Source of the DNA: an uncultured Chitinophagaceae bacterium | GTDB taxonomy: Bacteria > Bacteroidota > Bacteroidia > Chitinophagales > Chitinophagaceae | Length of the DNA: 24,358 nt | NCBI GenBank assembly: GCA_946885665.1 | Contig: CAMPGT010000026.1 | Location: 1 to 24,358, forward strand | Direction: 5' to 3' | Shown: one piece after another, positions 1 through 7,344 of the stretch | How the letters are laid out: every line of letters begins with the position of its first letter | Numbering within the stretch: position 1 is the first letter of the stretch | Made by a program: the position numbers and the translations under genes | The notes under the pieces: model-generated | Told to the model about the DNA's origin: nothing | What the model saw: only the letters and a program-made list of their open reading frames with translations | Database searches by the model: none

Positions 1-63
1 CCACCCCCGCCAGCGGGGGATACGTTTGCCGATTGCCGTCTGTCCACCCCCGCCAGCGGGGGA
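1..63. repeat. Two copies of a GC-rich palindromic repeat (REP-like)
   Basis: A 20-base unit (ccacccccgccagcggggga) occurs identically at 1-20 and 44-63, a 43-base period. Its core is a perfect inverted repeat, CCCCCGC-CA-GCGGGGG. The bases after each copy are also similar (both carry a GATTGC-like stretch), so this is a diverged tandem duplication of about 43 bases. It lies just past the 3' end of the receptor gene. There is no T-run after the hairpin, so it is not a classical terminator on either strand. It could be a REP-type intergenic element whose array continues left of the window. The repeat is seen directly; its nature is inferred. Confidence 0.75.
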
Positions 64-82
64 TTGTTTGTCGATTGCGTCC

Positions 83-2173
83 TTACCATATATACCCGAC
101 TCTCGCGCCAATCGAAAAGTTCCGCGTGGGGGCAGCATTGAAGTATCGTCCGCCAAACGCATTGATGTCATTGCCCAGGCTGTACCTCACATCAAATAAA
201 TTATCGCCGGTGGCAAATACATCCAGCGAAAACCTTCTGGTCAGCACTTTACGGAAACCAACCCTCGCCGCCAGCAGATGATAAGATGATGCATACTCGG
301 TGTTCGCATCGTTGAGGGGAAGGGGATCGCTATAATTATAGGTGAGGTTTGCATAAAATCCGGCTCGTGTAATGATATCGGCGCCGGCAGCAACAAAATG
401 CGGAGGTATGCTCGGCAACCGCTTGCCCGAATAATCCGCGGTATCATCGGTTACCTTCTGGTAATTGTCGTAATGGAAATTGTGCCAGGTATGGCTGATC
501 CACACCTTCACCTGGTCGAAGAAAAGATTGCTTCTTTTAATGAGCCGGTACGAAAGATAAGTTTCGATACCCTTCTGGTTAGTGTTGCCTGCATTGACAA
601 AAAAATCGGCGCCAGCCTCATCCCTTCGTTGTGTGATCGTGTTGTTCAGGCGGAAATAAAATGCGTTCACATCAAATTGCAGCCTGCCGTCCATCGCATT
701 TCCCCTAACACCTAACTCATAATTGTAACCGTTCTCGGCTTCCAGCTCGGTGCTGATGATGCCGGTTGAAGGCAGCAGCTCCGCATTGGTAGGCGGCGAA
801 AACCCTTTGGAAATGCTTCCGTACGCAGACAGTGTCGGCAATATTTTTTTCAGCACGGCTATGCGCGGCGCAAACTGGTTATTATACCTGCGCGATTGAT
901 AAGACGCCGGAACGGAAAGCCGCTGCACATCCACATCCATGATGTTTAAACTCAGGCCGCCTGTGAAAATCCAGTTATCCGGCGTTTCAAGCGTGGCCTG
1001 CGTAAAAACAGAATATTGCTTGTTGGTGATTTCGTCGTCGGTTTGCAGAGGACCCGGGTCGCCTGCATTGTATTCATACACTTTCGATGCTGCAAACCCT
1101 TGCTGCGCCTCCACGCCTCCGTGCCAGGTAAATACCGAGTTGCCCACATCACCTTTATATTGGATGATGGTACGGCTGCCGAAATGCGGTTCGGTTCTCC
1201 TTTCGTAATTACGGGTGGTAGGATTGATGAGCCGCGAGTATGCGCCGTACAGCGACGTGGTGTTTTGCCAGTGATCGTTCCAAATCAGCTCGTACGTAAG
1301 GCCTGCCATGTATAATTTTTGAAAGATGGCGGCATGTGCCTCAACGGCACCTGGCGTTTGTCCGGCCCTCGGCCGTGCGGCCTTCGGATTATTCTCATAT
1401 TCAGCGCGCGTCAGCGCTCCCGGTGTTTGGTAAAAAAGATCTCCCTGTAAAAAGTGCGCGCGCAGCGTGCCTTTTTCTCCAACCTTTGCAAAACCGTCCC
1501 AGCTCACCACCCTGCGCTCCATTTTCGTTTGGTCGCGATACCCGTCGCTGTTTTGGTACTGGTAATTAACCGAGTGATTCAGGTCCTCTTTCCCGCCTTT
1601 CACGTTAACGTGAAAGCTGTTCATGCCAAAACTTCCCGTTGTGTAATCAACCGACGCGCCGCGTTGAAAGGCGCCCGCGTCGCTGTTCAATAATATCACT
1701 CCTCCCGTGCCTGCGCCGTACAGGCTGCTTGCCGGGCCCTTTAATATTTCAACCGACGCAACATTATACAATCCGAGCTGGTTGAAGAAAGTGTTGCCGC
1801 CGGGGTCCGTATAGGGTATATTGTTATAATATACTTTTACATTTCTGACGCCGAAGGGTGAGCGCAGCGAGCTCCCCCTGATGTTGAGGCGATAGCTTCC
1901 GGGCGAGCGCTCTTCCATCCGCACGCCCGGCGCAGTATTCAATGCCGGCAACAATGAAATATTGTTGTACCGGTTGAGCTGCGAACGGTTGATGACGCTG
2001 ATGGGAGCGGCTACTTCAATAAGCCGCCTGTTGCTTTCAAAACCCCTCACCACCACCTCGTCAAGCATGTCTGACGAATCTTCGGGCAGCAAAATGGCTG
2101 ACGTGTCGGTTGTTTGTCCCTGCGTAATTGATGTGATAAATATGAACGCGATGATGGCTGCGATCGGCTTCAT
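83..2173 (-). CDS. TonB-dependent outer-membrane receptor
   Basis: A 696-residue outer-membrane active transporter that would import a bulky ligand using TonB/ExbBD energy. The chosen start begins a clear signal peptide (MKPIAAIIAFIFITSITQGQ). An in-frame start 51 bases upstream would add a charged, non-signal extension, so I reject it. A TonB-box-like DEVVVRG lies near residue 38. The plug domain follows (about 45-160) with the typical SVEILKGPASSLYGAGTGGV stretch, then a beta-barrel ending in aromatic YIW. There is no N-terminal carboxypeptidase-like (SusC-type) domain and no SusD partner, so it resembles siderophore, iron or heme receptors rather than glycan receptors. The ligand cannot be told from sequence. 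It is divergent from the tolC-like gene with 149 bases between. The nearest -7-like element is TACCTTTA (minus strand, 2201-2194), a 7/8 match. Confidence 0.9.
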   Translation of the reverse strand: MKPIAAIIAFIFITSITQGQTTDTSAILLPEDSSDMLDEVVVRGFESNRRLIEVAAPISVINRSQLNRYNNISLLPALNTAPGVRMEERSPGSYRLNIRGSSLRSPFGVRNVKVYYNNIPYTDPGGNTFFNQLGLYNVASVEILKGPASSLYGAGTGGVILLNSDAGAFQRGASVDYTTGSFGMNSFHVNVKGGKEDLNHSVNYQYQNSDGYRDQTKMERRVVSWDGFAKVGEKGTLRAHFLQGDLFYQTPGALTRAEYENNPKAARPRAGQTPGAVEAHAAIFQKLYMAGLTYELIWNDHWQNTTSLYGAYSRLINPTTRNYERRTEPHFGSRTIIQYKGDVGNSVFTWHGGVEAQQGFAASKVYEYNAGDPGPLQTDDEITNKQYSVFTQATLETPDNWIFTGGLSLNIMDVDVQRLSVPASYQSRRYNNQFAPRIAVLKKILPTLSAYGSISKGFSPPTNAELLPSTGIISTELEAENGYNYELGVRGNAMDGRLQFDVNAFYFRLNNTITQRRDEAGADFFVNAGNTNQKGIETYLSYRLIKRSNLFFDQVKVWISHTWHNFHYDNYQKVTDDTADYSGKRLPSIPPHFVAAGADIITRAGFYANLTYNYSDPLPLNDANTEYASSYHLLAARVGFRKVLTRRFSLDVFATGDNLFDVRYSLGNDINAFGGRYFNAAPTRNFSIGARVGYIW

Positions 2174-2257
2174 TACTGTGTCCTCTGTTTTCGTAAAGGT
2201 AGCGCCAAATGTTTTTTTCTCCATTTATTCTGTTGAAAGCATCATGGCGTCAAGTGT

Positions 2258-2316
2258 AAAATAACTGTAATGTTTCCAAAAAATACTGTAATCGGGTTTT
2301 CATTTACAGTTATTTT
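2258..2316. promoter_or_regulatory. 13-bp inverted repeat with ACTGTAA motifs in divergent promoter region
   Basis: AAAATAACTGTAA at 2258-2270 is repeated as its exact reverse complement at 2304-2316, 33 bases apart. A third ACTGTAA core, in direct orientation, lies at 2285-2291, exactly 21 bases (two helical turns) after the first at 2264. The right arm overlaps the TAnnTTTG box before the tolC-like gene. Such spacing suggests an operator for a dimeric regulator acting on one or both divergent genes. The repeats are directly visible; the operator role is inferred. Confidence 0.45.
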
Positions 2317-2318
2317 TG
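2311..2318 (+). promoter_or_regulatory. TAnnTTTG box immediately before the tolC-like gene
   Basis: TATTTTTG fits the Bacteroidota -7 consensus TAnnTTTG in full, but lies only four bases (TCGA) before the ATG at 2323. I find no TTTG -33 element at 18-21 bases upstream. If it is a promoter, the transcript would be leaderless or nearly so. It also overlaps the right arm of the inverted repeat. Confidence 0.4.
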
Positions 2319-2322
2319 TCGA

Positions 2323-3768
2323 ATGAACCTTAGGCATGTCTTTCTTGCGCTGCTGTGCTGCTCTATGGGAATTATTGCACATGCACAGGACTCATGGGAC
2401 CTGAAACGTTCCGTGCAATATGCGCTCGACAACAATATTTCTGTTAAACAGGCGGATATTCAGGCCAGGCTGGCGGAGCTTAGCCTGAAGCAAAACAGGC
2501 TGATGCAGTATCCGTCGGCCAACATATCGGGTAGTGTTGGCGTCAATGCCGGACGTTCAATCGACCCTACCACCAACCTGTTCACGAATACCCAACTGCT
2601 GTCGACGGGATTCAGCCTGTCTTCGGGATTGACGCTTTTTAACTTTTTCAGCGTACAAAATAATATCAGGGGAAGTAAACTCGACAACGAGGCAGCAAAG
2701 GCCAATGTAGATAAGATCAGGAACGATGTGGCGCTGAATGTGGCCTCGGCCTACCTGCTGGTGCTCGTTTCGCAGGAACAGGTGAACATCGCAAAACTGG
2801 CGGTGCAGTTGACGTTAGAAAACCTTGACAATACCACGAAGAGGGTGCGGGCAGGTGCACTCCCCGAACTGAACCAGGCAGAGCTGGAGGCGCAGTTGGC
2901 AGCAGACAGTTCCAACCTGATCACGGCCATTAACACAGTGAGGCAGAATATTCTTCAGATGAAGGCAATCCTGAACGTTGATGCAGGAACAAGTTTTACC
3001 GTCGAGGCGCCGCCGTTGGAAGAAATTCCCGTGTTGACCCTTGACGAGCTGCAACCCGAATACGTTTACGCCGAAGCGGTAAAGAACCTGCCGCAGCAAC
3101 GCGTAAACAACCTCCGCATACAGGCTGCCGAGAAGTATGTGAAGGCGGCTCGCGGCCAAATGTACCCGACGTTTTCGCTTTTCGCCGGCCTCGGAACGAA
3201 CTATGCGAATAATAAAATACCGTCGGTGGTGCAGGTGCCAACGGGCGATTTCGACACCACCGGGGCGAAGGCACTCGTGAACGGAACTTTGTATGATGTG
3301 GTGGCCCCGGGTTTTAATAATGTAATCACCACTACCACCACGCCATTCGGCACACAATTAAGCGACAACTTCAGGCAAAATATCGGCCTGCAGGTAAACA
3401 TACCGCTGTTCAATAACGGCGCCGCACGTACGCAATGGCAAAGAAGCAAACTTAACGTTACCTCACTGGAGCTGCAAAAAGACCTTGACCTGCTGACACT
3501 CAAACAGGATATCTACTCTGCTTATAACGATGCGTCAACGGCGATCCAGAAGTATGAAGCCGGAAAGAAAAGCGTACAGACGGCTGAAAAGGCTTATAAC
3601 TTCGCGCGTAAGCGGTACGAGGTGGGGTTGCTCTCCACGCTGGACCTGCTCGTCAATCAAAATAATCTGAACCGTGCAAGAGTTGAACTGGCACAGGCGC
3701 AGGTGGATTATGTGTTCAGGCTAAAGCTGCTCGAGTTTTATAAGGGACAGGGCATAAAGGTCGAATAA
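2323..3768 (+). CDS. TolC-family outer-membrane efflux protein
   Basis: A 481-residue outer-membrane factor, the exit duct of a tripartite efflux or type I secretion system. The signal peptide covers residues 1-21 with cleavage at AHA/Q. The mature protein shows the duplicated OEP architecture. The first half carries SVKQADIQARLAELSLKQ and later long helices; the second half repeats the pattern with QTAEKAYNFARKRYEVGLLS, the typical 'Y..G..s.ldll' signature near the end. Length is normal for the family. It leads a plus-strand group, with the HlyD-like adaptor starting 14 bases after its stop, so the two are almost certainly co-transcribed and partner each other. The exported substrate is unknown. 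The start is fixed by the signal peptide. Confidence 0.92.
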   Translation: MNLRHVFLALLCCSMGIIAHAQDSWDLKRSVQYALDNNISVKQADIQARLAELSLKQNRLMQYPSANISGSVGVNAGRSIDPTTNLFTNTQLLSTGFSLSSGLTLFNFFSVQNNIRGSKLDNEAAKANVDKIRNDVALNVASAYLLVLVSQEQVNIAKLAVQLTLENLDNTTKRVRAGALPELNQAELEAQLAADSSNLITAINTVRQNILQMKAILNVDAGTSFTVEAPPLEEIPVLTLDELQPEYVYAEAVKNLPQQRVNNLRIQAAEKYVKAARGQMYPTFSLFAGLGTNYANNKIPSVVQVPTGDFDTTGAKALVNGTLYDVVAPGFNNVITTTTTPFGTQLSDNFRQNIGLQVNIPLFNNGAARTQWQRSKLNVTSLELQKDLDLLTLKQDIYSAYNDASTAIQKYEAGKKSVQTAEKAYNFARKRYEVGLLSTLDLLVNQNNLNRARVELAQAQVDYVFRLKLLEFYKGQGIKVE

Positions 3769-3770
3769 TA

Positions 3771-3778
3771 TAAATTTG
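3771..3778 (+). promoter_or_regulatory. TAnnTTTG box before the HlyD-like gene
   Basis: TAAATTTG, a full match to TAnnTTTG, sits in the 14-base gap between the tolC-like stop and the adaptor ATG, four bases (TCAA) before the start. The layout copies that before the tolC-like gene (TATTTTTG-TCGA-ATG). No -33 element is visible and the gene is probably already in an operon, so this may be an internal promoter, part of the translation start region, or chance. Confidence 0.25.
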
Positions 3779-3782
3779 TCAA

Positions 3783-5156
3783 ATGCGAAAGAGAACCTGG
3801 ATAATCATAATCAGCCTGGTAGTGATCATTATAGCACTCGTAGGGCTAAAAAAGGCAGGTGTACTGGGAAAAGATGAAGGGTTGAAGGTGGCTACTGAAA
3901 AAGCTGAGCGCCGTACGATCACCGAAAGCGTAAATGCCAGCGGCAAGGTGTACCCCGAAATAGAAGTGAAAGTAAGCCCGGATATTTCAGGTGAGATCGT
4001 AGAACTCAATGTGCAGGAAGGCGACAGCGTAAAACGGGGAGCCGTTCTCGCAAAAATTTACGCCGACATCTACACCACAGAACGCGACCAGGCTTCGGCC
4101 ATCGTTACCCAGGAACAGGCACGCGTGGAAAATGCCAGGGCCCAGTTGCCGGGGCTGAAGGCGGCGTTGGAATTTGCGCAACGCACCTATGACCGGCAAA
4201 AGCAATTGGTGGATGAAAAAGTAATATCGCGTGCCGAATTTGAGCAGGCGCAGAATACCCTGCAGACAGCGCAGGCAAATTATAATGCCGCATTGGAAAC
4301 TGTTCGCGGCGGACAGGCAGGCGTGGCGAGCGCAAAAGCCAGCCTACAGCGCGCCAACAAAGACCTTAGCCGTACCTCCGTCCTTTCACCAATGGACGGC
4401 GTCGTGAGTTTATTGAGCGTGAAGAAAGGAGAAAGGGTTGTGGGCAACTCCATGATGGCCGGCACCGAAATGATGCGGATCGCAGATATGAGCAAAATTG
4501 AAGTGCGCGTGGATGTGGGCGAAAACGACATTCCAAAAGTGAGCCTTGGCGATTCCGCACTCGTGGAAGTGGACGCTTATAACAGCCGCAAATTTAGAGG
4601 GGTGGTCACACAGATTGCCAGCAGCAGCGTCCTCGCGGCCCAGGAAAACCAGAATCCAACGGCCACCACCGATGTCACCAACTACAAGGTGTACATCAGG
4701 CTGCTGCCATCATCTTACAGTGATCTCCTTGACCCTGAAAAACCAAGAAAGTTTCCCTTCCGCCCCGGCATGAGCGCCAGCGCAGATATTCAAACCAAAA
4801 CAAAAAATAATGTCATCGCCGTACCCATCAATGCGGTAACGACCAGGGAAAAAGGAACGGACAACGTTGCAAACGATAACGATCAAAAAACGGAAGCAGG
4901 CATGCAGGAAACGCAAAAATCCTCGCTTTCGTCGGACCTTGATGAAATTGTATTCGTTGTGCAGAAGGACGGCACTGTTAAAAAGATGACTGTCAAAACC
5001 GATATCCAGGATATCAATTATATAGAAGTGACGGAAGGTATAGCTGAAGGCGCTGAAGTGATCTCGGCACCGTACAATGTTATCAGCAAAACGCTGAAAG
5101 ATGGCATGAAAGTGAAAGTTGTTCCGAAAGAGCAATTGTTCGCCCCGGCCAAGTAG
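3783..5156 (+). CDS. HlyD/MacA-like periplasmic adaptor (membrane fusion protein)
   Basis: A 457-residue adaptor bridging an inner-membrane pump and the TolC-like duct. An uncleaved N-terminal membrane anchor (residues about 5-21) follows the basic MRKRT. Next come a first lipoyl half-motif (about 55-90, GEIVELNVQEGDSVKRG), a long coiled-coil hairpin (about 95-200, rich in Ala/Gln/Glu), the second lipoyl half (SPMDGVVSLLSVKKGERVVG) and beta-barrel and membrane-proximal domains. A low-complexity Asn/Asp/Gln stretch interrupts the region near residue 360. The layout is that of MacA-type adaptors. In Bacteroidota such genes are commonly followed by MacB-type ABC transporter genes, but here gpsA comes next, so the pump must be encoded elsewhere. 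Confidence 0.9.
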   Translation: MRKRTWIIIISLVVIIIALVGLKKAGVLGKDEGLKVATEKAERRTITESVNASGKVYPEIEVKVSPDISGEIVELNVQEGDSVKRGAVLAKIYADIYTTERDQASAIVTQEQARVENARAQLPGLKAALEFAQRTYDRQKQLVDEKVISRAEFEQAQNTLQTAQANYNAALETVRGGQAGVASAKASLQRANKDLSRTSVLSPMDGVVSLLSVKKGERVVGNSMMAGTEMMRIADMSKIEVRVDVGENDIPKVSLGDSALVEVDAYNSRKFRGVVTQIASSSVLAAQENQNPTATTDVTNYKVYIRLLPSSYSDLLDPEKPRKFPFRPGMSASADIQTKTKNNVIAVPINAVTTREKGTDNVANDNDQKTEAGMQETQKSSLSSDLDEIVFVVQKDGTVKKMTVKTDIQDINYIEVTEGIAEGAEVISAPYNVISKTLKDGMKVKVVPKEQLFAPAK

Positions 5157-5178
5157 TTTTTTCACTCAAACGATCCTA

Positions 5179-6207
5179 ATGCAATTCGGAATAATTGGAA
5201 GCGGAAGCTGGGCTACGGCATTGGCAAAAATACTCACGGATAACGGCCACGCCATCAACTGGTGCGTAAGAAATGAGAGAACAGTGAACCATCTTAACAT
5301 CCGCCACCACAATCCAAACTATCTCAGCTCCGTCTATTTCGACACCGCAAAACTTCGCTTATCGACAAACGTTAAAAGTACGATCGAGGCTTCCGATCAC
5401 ATCGTTGTCGCCATCCCTTCCGCTTATGTTACCGGCACGCTGCAACACCTCGATACGAAAATTTTCGAGGGCAGGAAGGTGATATCTGCCATAAAAGGCA
5501 TCCTTCCGGAGAGCAACCTCCTGTTTAACCAATACCTGCAAACGGTCCACGCGTTTCCGCTCGAAGATTATTACACCGTCATGGGCCCTTGCCATGCCGA
5601 AGAAGTAGCGGCAGAAAAACTTTCCTACCTCACCATTTCGGGTGTGAACATAAACGCGACCAGGGCCATCGCGGCAAACTTTGCGACCGAATACCTCACC
5701 ACCATCATCAATGATGATGTTACCGGTGTACAATTTGCGGCCGTTCTCAAAAATATCTATGCGCTGGGCGCCGGTATCGCCCATGGACTGGAATATGGTG
5801 ACAATTTTCTGAGCGTTCTCATCGCCAACTGCGCCGATGAAATGGCAGGTTTTCTCCGCAAGGCGGGTGTTCAGCACATCGAAGTGGGTGTGCACGAAAC
5901 CATCGATCACCGCAAAACGGCTAACTATGCAGCATCCGTTTACCTAGGCGACCTGCTCGTTACCTGTTATTCGCTGTACAGTCGTAACAGAACATTCGGC
6001 AACATGGTGGGCAAGGGCTATTCGGTGAATGCGGCAAAGCTTGAAATGAATATGGTAGCGGAAGGATATTATGCCAGCCGCTGCATTCACGCCATTAATG
6101 GGACGGTCGGCGCCGACATGCCGATCGCCGATTCCATCTACAGGATATTATGGGAGCAGTTGCATCCGTACGAAGGGTTCAGGGAAATCGAAAAGGTGCT
6201 CGTTTAA
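5179..6207 (+). CDS. gpsA: Glycerol-3-phosphate dehydrogenase [NAD(P)+]
   Basis: A cytoplasmic enzyme reducing dihydroxyacetone phosphate to sn-glycerol 3-phosphate for phospholipid synthesis. It has 342 residues, normal for GpsA. The N-terminal Rossmann loop is GIIGSGSWATALA (residues 4-16). Catalytic lysines are expected at K106 (SAIKG) and K191 (AAVLKNIYALGAGI). The conserved GPCHAEEV (136-143), GDLLVTCYS (258-266) and SRNRTFG (268-274) blocks are present. The start at 5179 places the Rossmann strand at residue 2. An in-frame start 60 bases upstream would lie inside the adaptor gene and add unrelated residues. It is 22 bases after the adaptor stop, probably read through from that operon. 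Its stop is one base from the convergent hemW stop. Confidence 0.95.
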   Translation: MQFGIIGSGSWATALAKILTDNGHAINWCVRNERTVNHLNIRHHNPNYLSSVYFDTAKLRLSTNVKSTIEASDHIVVAIPSAYVTGTLQHLDTKIFEGRKVISAIKGILPESNLLFNQYLQTVHAFPLEDYYTVMGPCHAEEVAAEKLSYLTISGVNINATRAIAANFATEYLTTIINDDVTGVQFAAVLKNIYALGAGIAHGLEYGDNFLSVLIANCADEMAGFLRKAGVQHIEVGVHETIDHRKTANYAASVYLGDLLVTCYSLYSRNRTFGNMVGKGYSVNAAKLEMNMVAEGYYASRCIHAINGTVGADMPIADSIYRILWEQLHPYEGFREIEKVLV

Positions 6208-6208
6208 A

Positions 6209-7321
6209 TTAAAGGAAAAGCGCTGCTGCAATGCCGTCGGCAAATAATTTGCCTTCCCTGGTCAGCACAAACCTTCCATTCTCACTTCGCATCCATCCTC
6301 TGCTGATAAATTTGTCGCAAGATGTGACAATAGGCGGACGCGCAGCCGGCTCGATGCGATCAACAGCCAACCCTTCGATCGTTCGTATGGAAGTCATGAT
6401 GTATTCGTTCAATCGTTGTGCGGGCGTCAGCGTTTCCAATTCAAAAGGTATGGTGTTCGCGGCGAGCGATTTTATGTACAGCGCATTGTTCGACACGTTC
6501 CACTGCCGCGACTCGCCGTTGAAAGAATGGGCGGAAGGGCCGAGACCGAGATACTTTGCACCCTTCCAGTAGGAGCTGTTATGCACGCTCCTGTTACCGG
6601 GCAGTGCAAGGTTCGAAATTTCATAGTGCTCGTAGCCCCTCGACTGCAGGTAATCTGTCATCATCAAAAACTGTCGCGCCTGGTCCTCATTGTTAATATT
6701 TTCTTTTTTCCGCGTACGCGTCATCACGTCCAAAGCGGTACCCGGTTCAACCGTGAGTGCATAACAGGAAAGATGGGGAATGGCCAGGTCGGCGGCAATC
6801 GTGAGGTTGTGCTGCCATTTTTCATCCGAAAGGGTGGGGGTGCCATAAATGAGGTCTATGCTCATATTCGAGAATCCGGCGTCGCGCGCACGCATGATGC
6901 ATTCCCGCGCCTGCAGTGCAGTATGCGCACGGTTCATCCAGAGCAGGTCCTCTTCAAAAAACGACTGTATGCCGATGCTCAGCCGGTTAATGCCCTGTCT
7001 TCTCCAGGCCAGGGGCGATTGGGTGTTAATGTCGTCGGGATTGGCCTCGAACGTTACCTCCGCATCCGTGGTCACAGAAAAATGAAGATGCAGCGCTTCC
7101 ATGATGCCCGCCAACTGCGACCCGTCCAGCAGCGAAGGGGTACCGCCGCCAAAATAGATGGTGTTCACTTGTTCTCCTTCAAGATAATCGCGGCGTATGG
7201 CGATTTCCTTCAATAAAGCGGGTAAAAAATCGTTTTGAAGCTTCAATGAAGTGGAAAAATGAAAATTGCAGTAATGGCAGGCTTGTTTGCAAAAGGGTAT
7301 ATGAACATATATGCCGGCCAT
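6209..7321 (-). CDS. hemW: Radical SAM heme chaperone HemW
   Basis: A 370-residue radical SAM protein. The family was long annotated as an oxygen-independent coproporphyrinogen oxidase, but HemW members are heme-binding chaperones that insert heme into targets. The start gives MAGIYVHIPFCKQACHYCNF, so the 4Fe-4S cysteines are C11, C15 and C18 with the aromatic following, as expected for HemW. IYFGGGTPSLL, a SAM-binding motif, follows. RLSIGIQSF and LGLGPSAHSF are other conserved blocks. The ORF could begin 30 bases upstream, but the extra ten residues do not fit the family. It converges with gpsA and diverges from the Omp85-like gene with 23 bases between starts. Confidence 0.93.
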   Translation of the reverse strand: MAGIYVHIPFCKQACHYCNFHFSTSLKLQNDFLPALLKEIAIRRDYLEGEQVNTIYFGGGTPSLLDGSQLAGIMEALHLHFSVTTDAEVTFEANPDDINTQSPLAWRRQGINRLSIGIQSFFEEDLLWMNRAHTALQARECIMRARDAGFSNMSIDLIYGTPTLSDEKWQHNLTIAADLAIPHLSCYALTVEPGTALDVMTRTRKKENINNEDQARQFLMMTDYLQSRGYEHYEISNLALPGNRSVHNSSYWKGAKYLGLGPSAHSFNGESRQWNVSNNALYIKSLAANTIPFELETLTPAQRLNEYIMTSIRTIEGLAVDRIEPAARPPIVTSCDKFISRGWMRSENGRFVLTREGKLFADGIAAALFL

Positions 7322-7329
7322 TCCACCTG

Positions 7330-7337
7330 TATATTTG
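7330..7337 (+). promoter_or_regulatory. TAnnTTTG box before the Omp85-like gene
   Basis: TATATTTG matches the Bacteroidota -7 consensus and ends seven bases before the ATG at 7345. No TTTG lies 19 bases upstream. It is the best promoter candidate for the 7345-10982 gene group, since hemW is divergent and cannot supply read-through. Confidence 0.4.
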
Positions 7338-7344
7338 AAGCGAG

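Noticed and set aside
1..63. CRISPR array
   Set aside because: There are only two units, the repeat is 20 bases, the intervening bases resemble each other rather than being unique spacers, and no cas gene is present.
2174..2224. Upstream in-frame start for the TonB receptor
   Set aside because: It adds 17 residues (charged, non-hydrophobic) in front of a good signal peptide and spans the likely -7 region.
5001..5015. GATATCC-A-GGATATC palindrome
   Set aside because: It sits inside the adaptor gene, encodes an ordinary beta-strand segment, and is short enough to be chance.
5702..5718. CATCATC-AAT-GATGATG hairpin in gpsA
   Set aside because: It arises from the Ile-Ile-Asn-Asp-Asp codons in a conserved coding region; no T-run follows.
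6416..7216. 266-residue plus-strand ORF opposite hemW
   Set aside because: It is a shadow of hemW: high GC third positions leave the opposite frame open. No signal peptide, domain or motif is recognisable.
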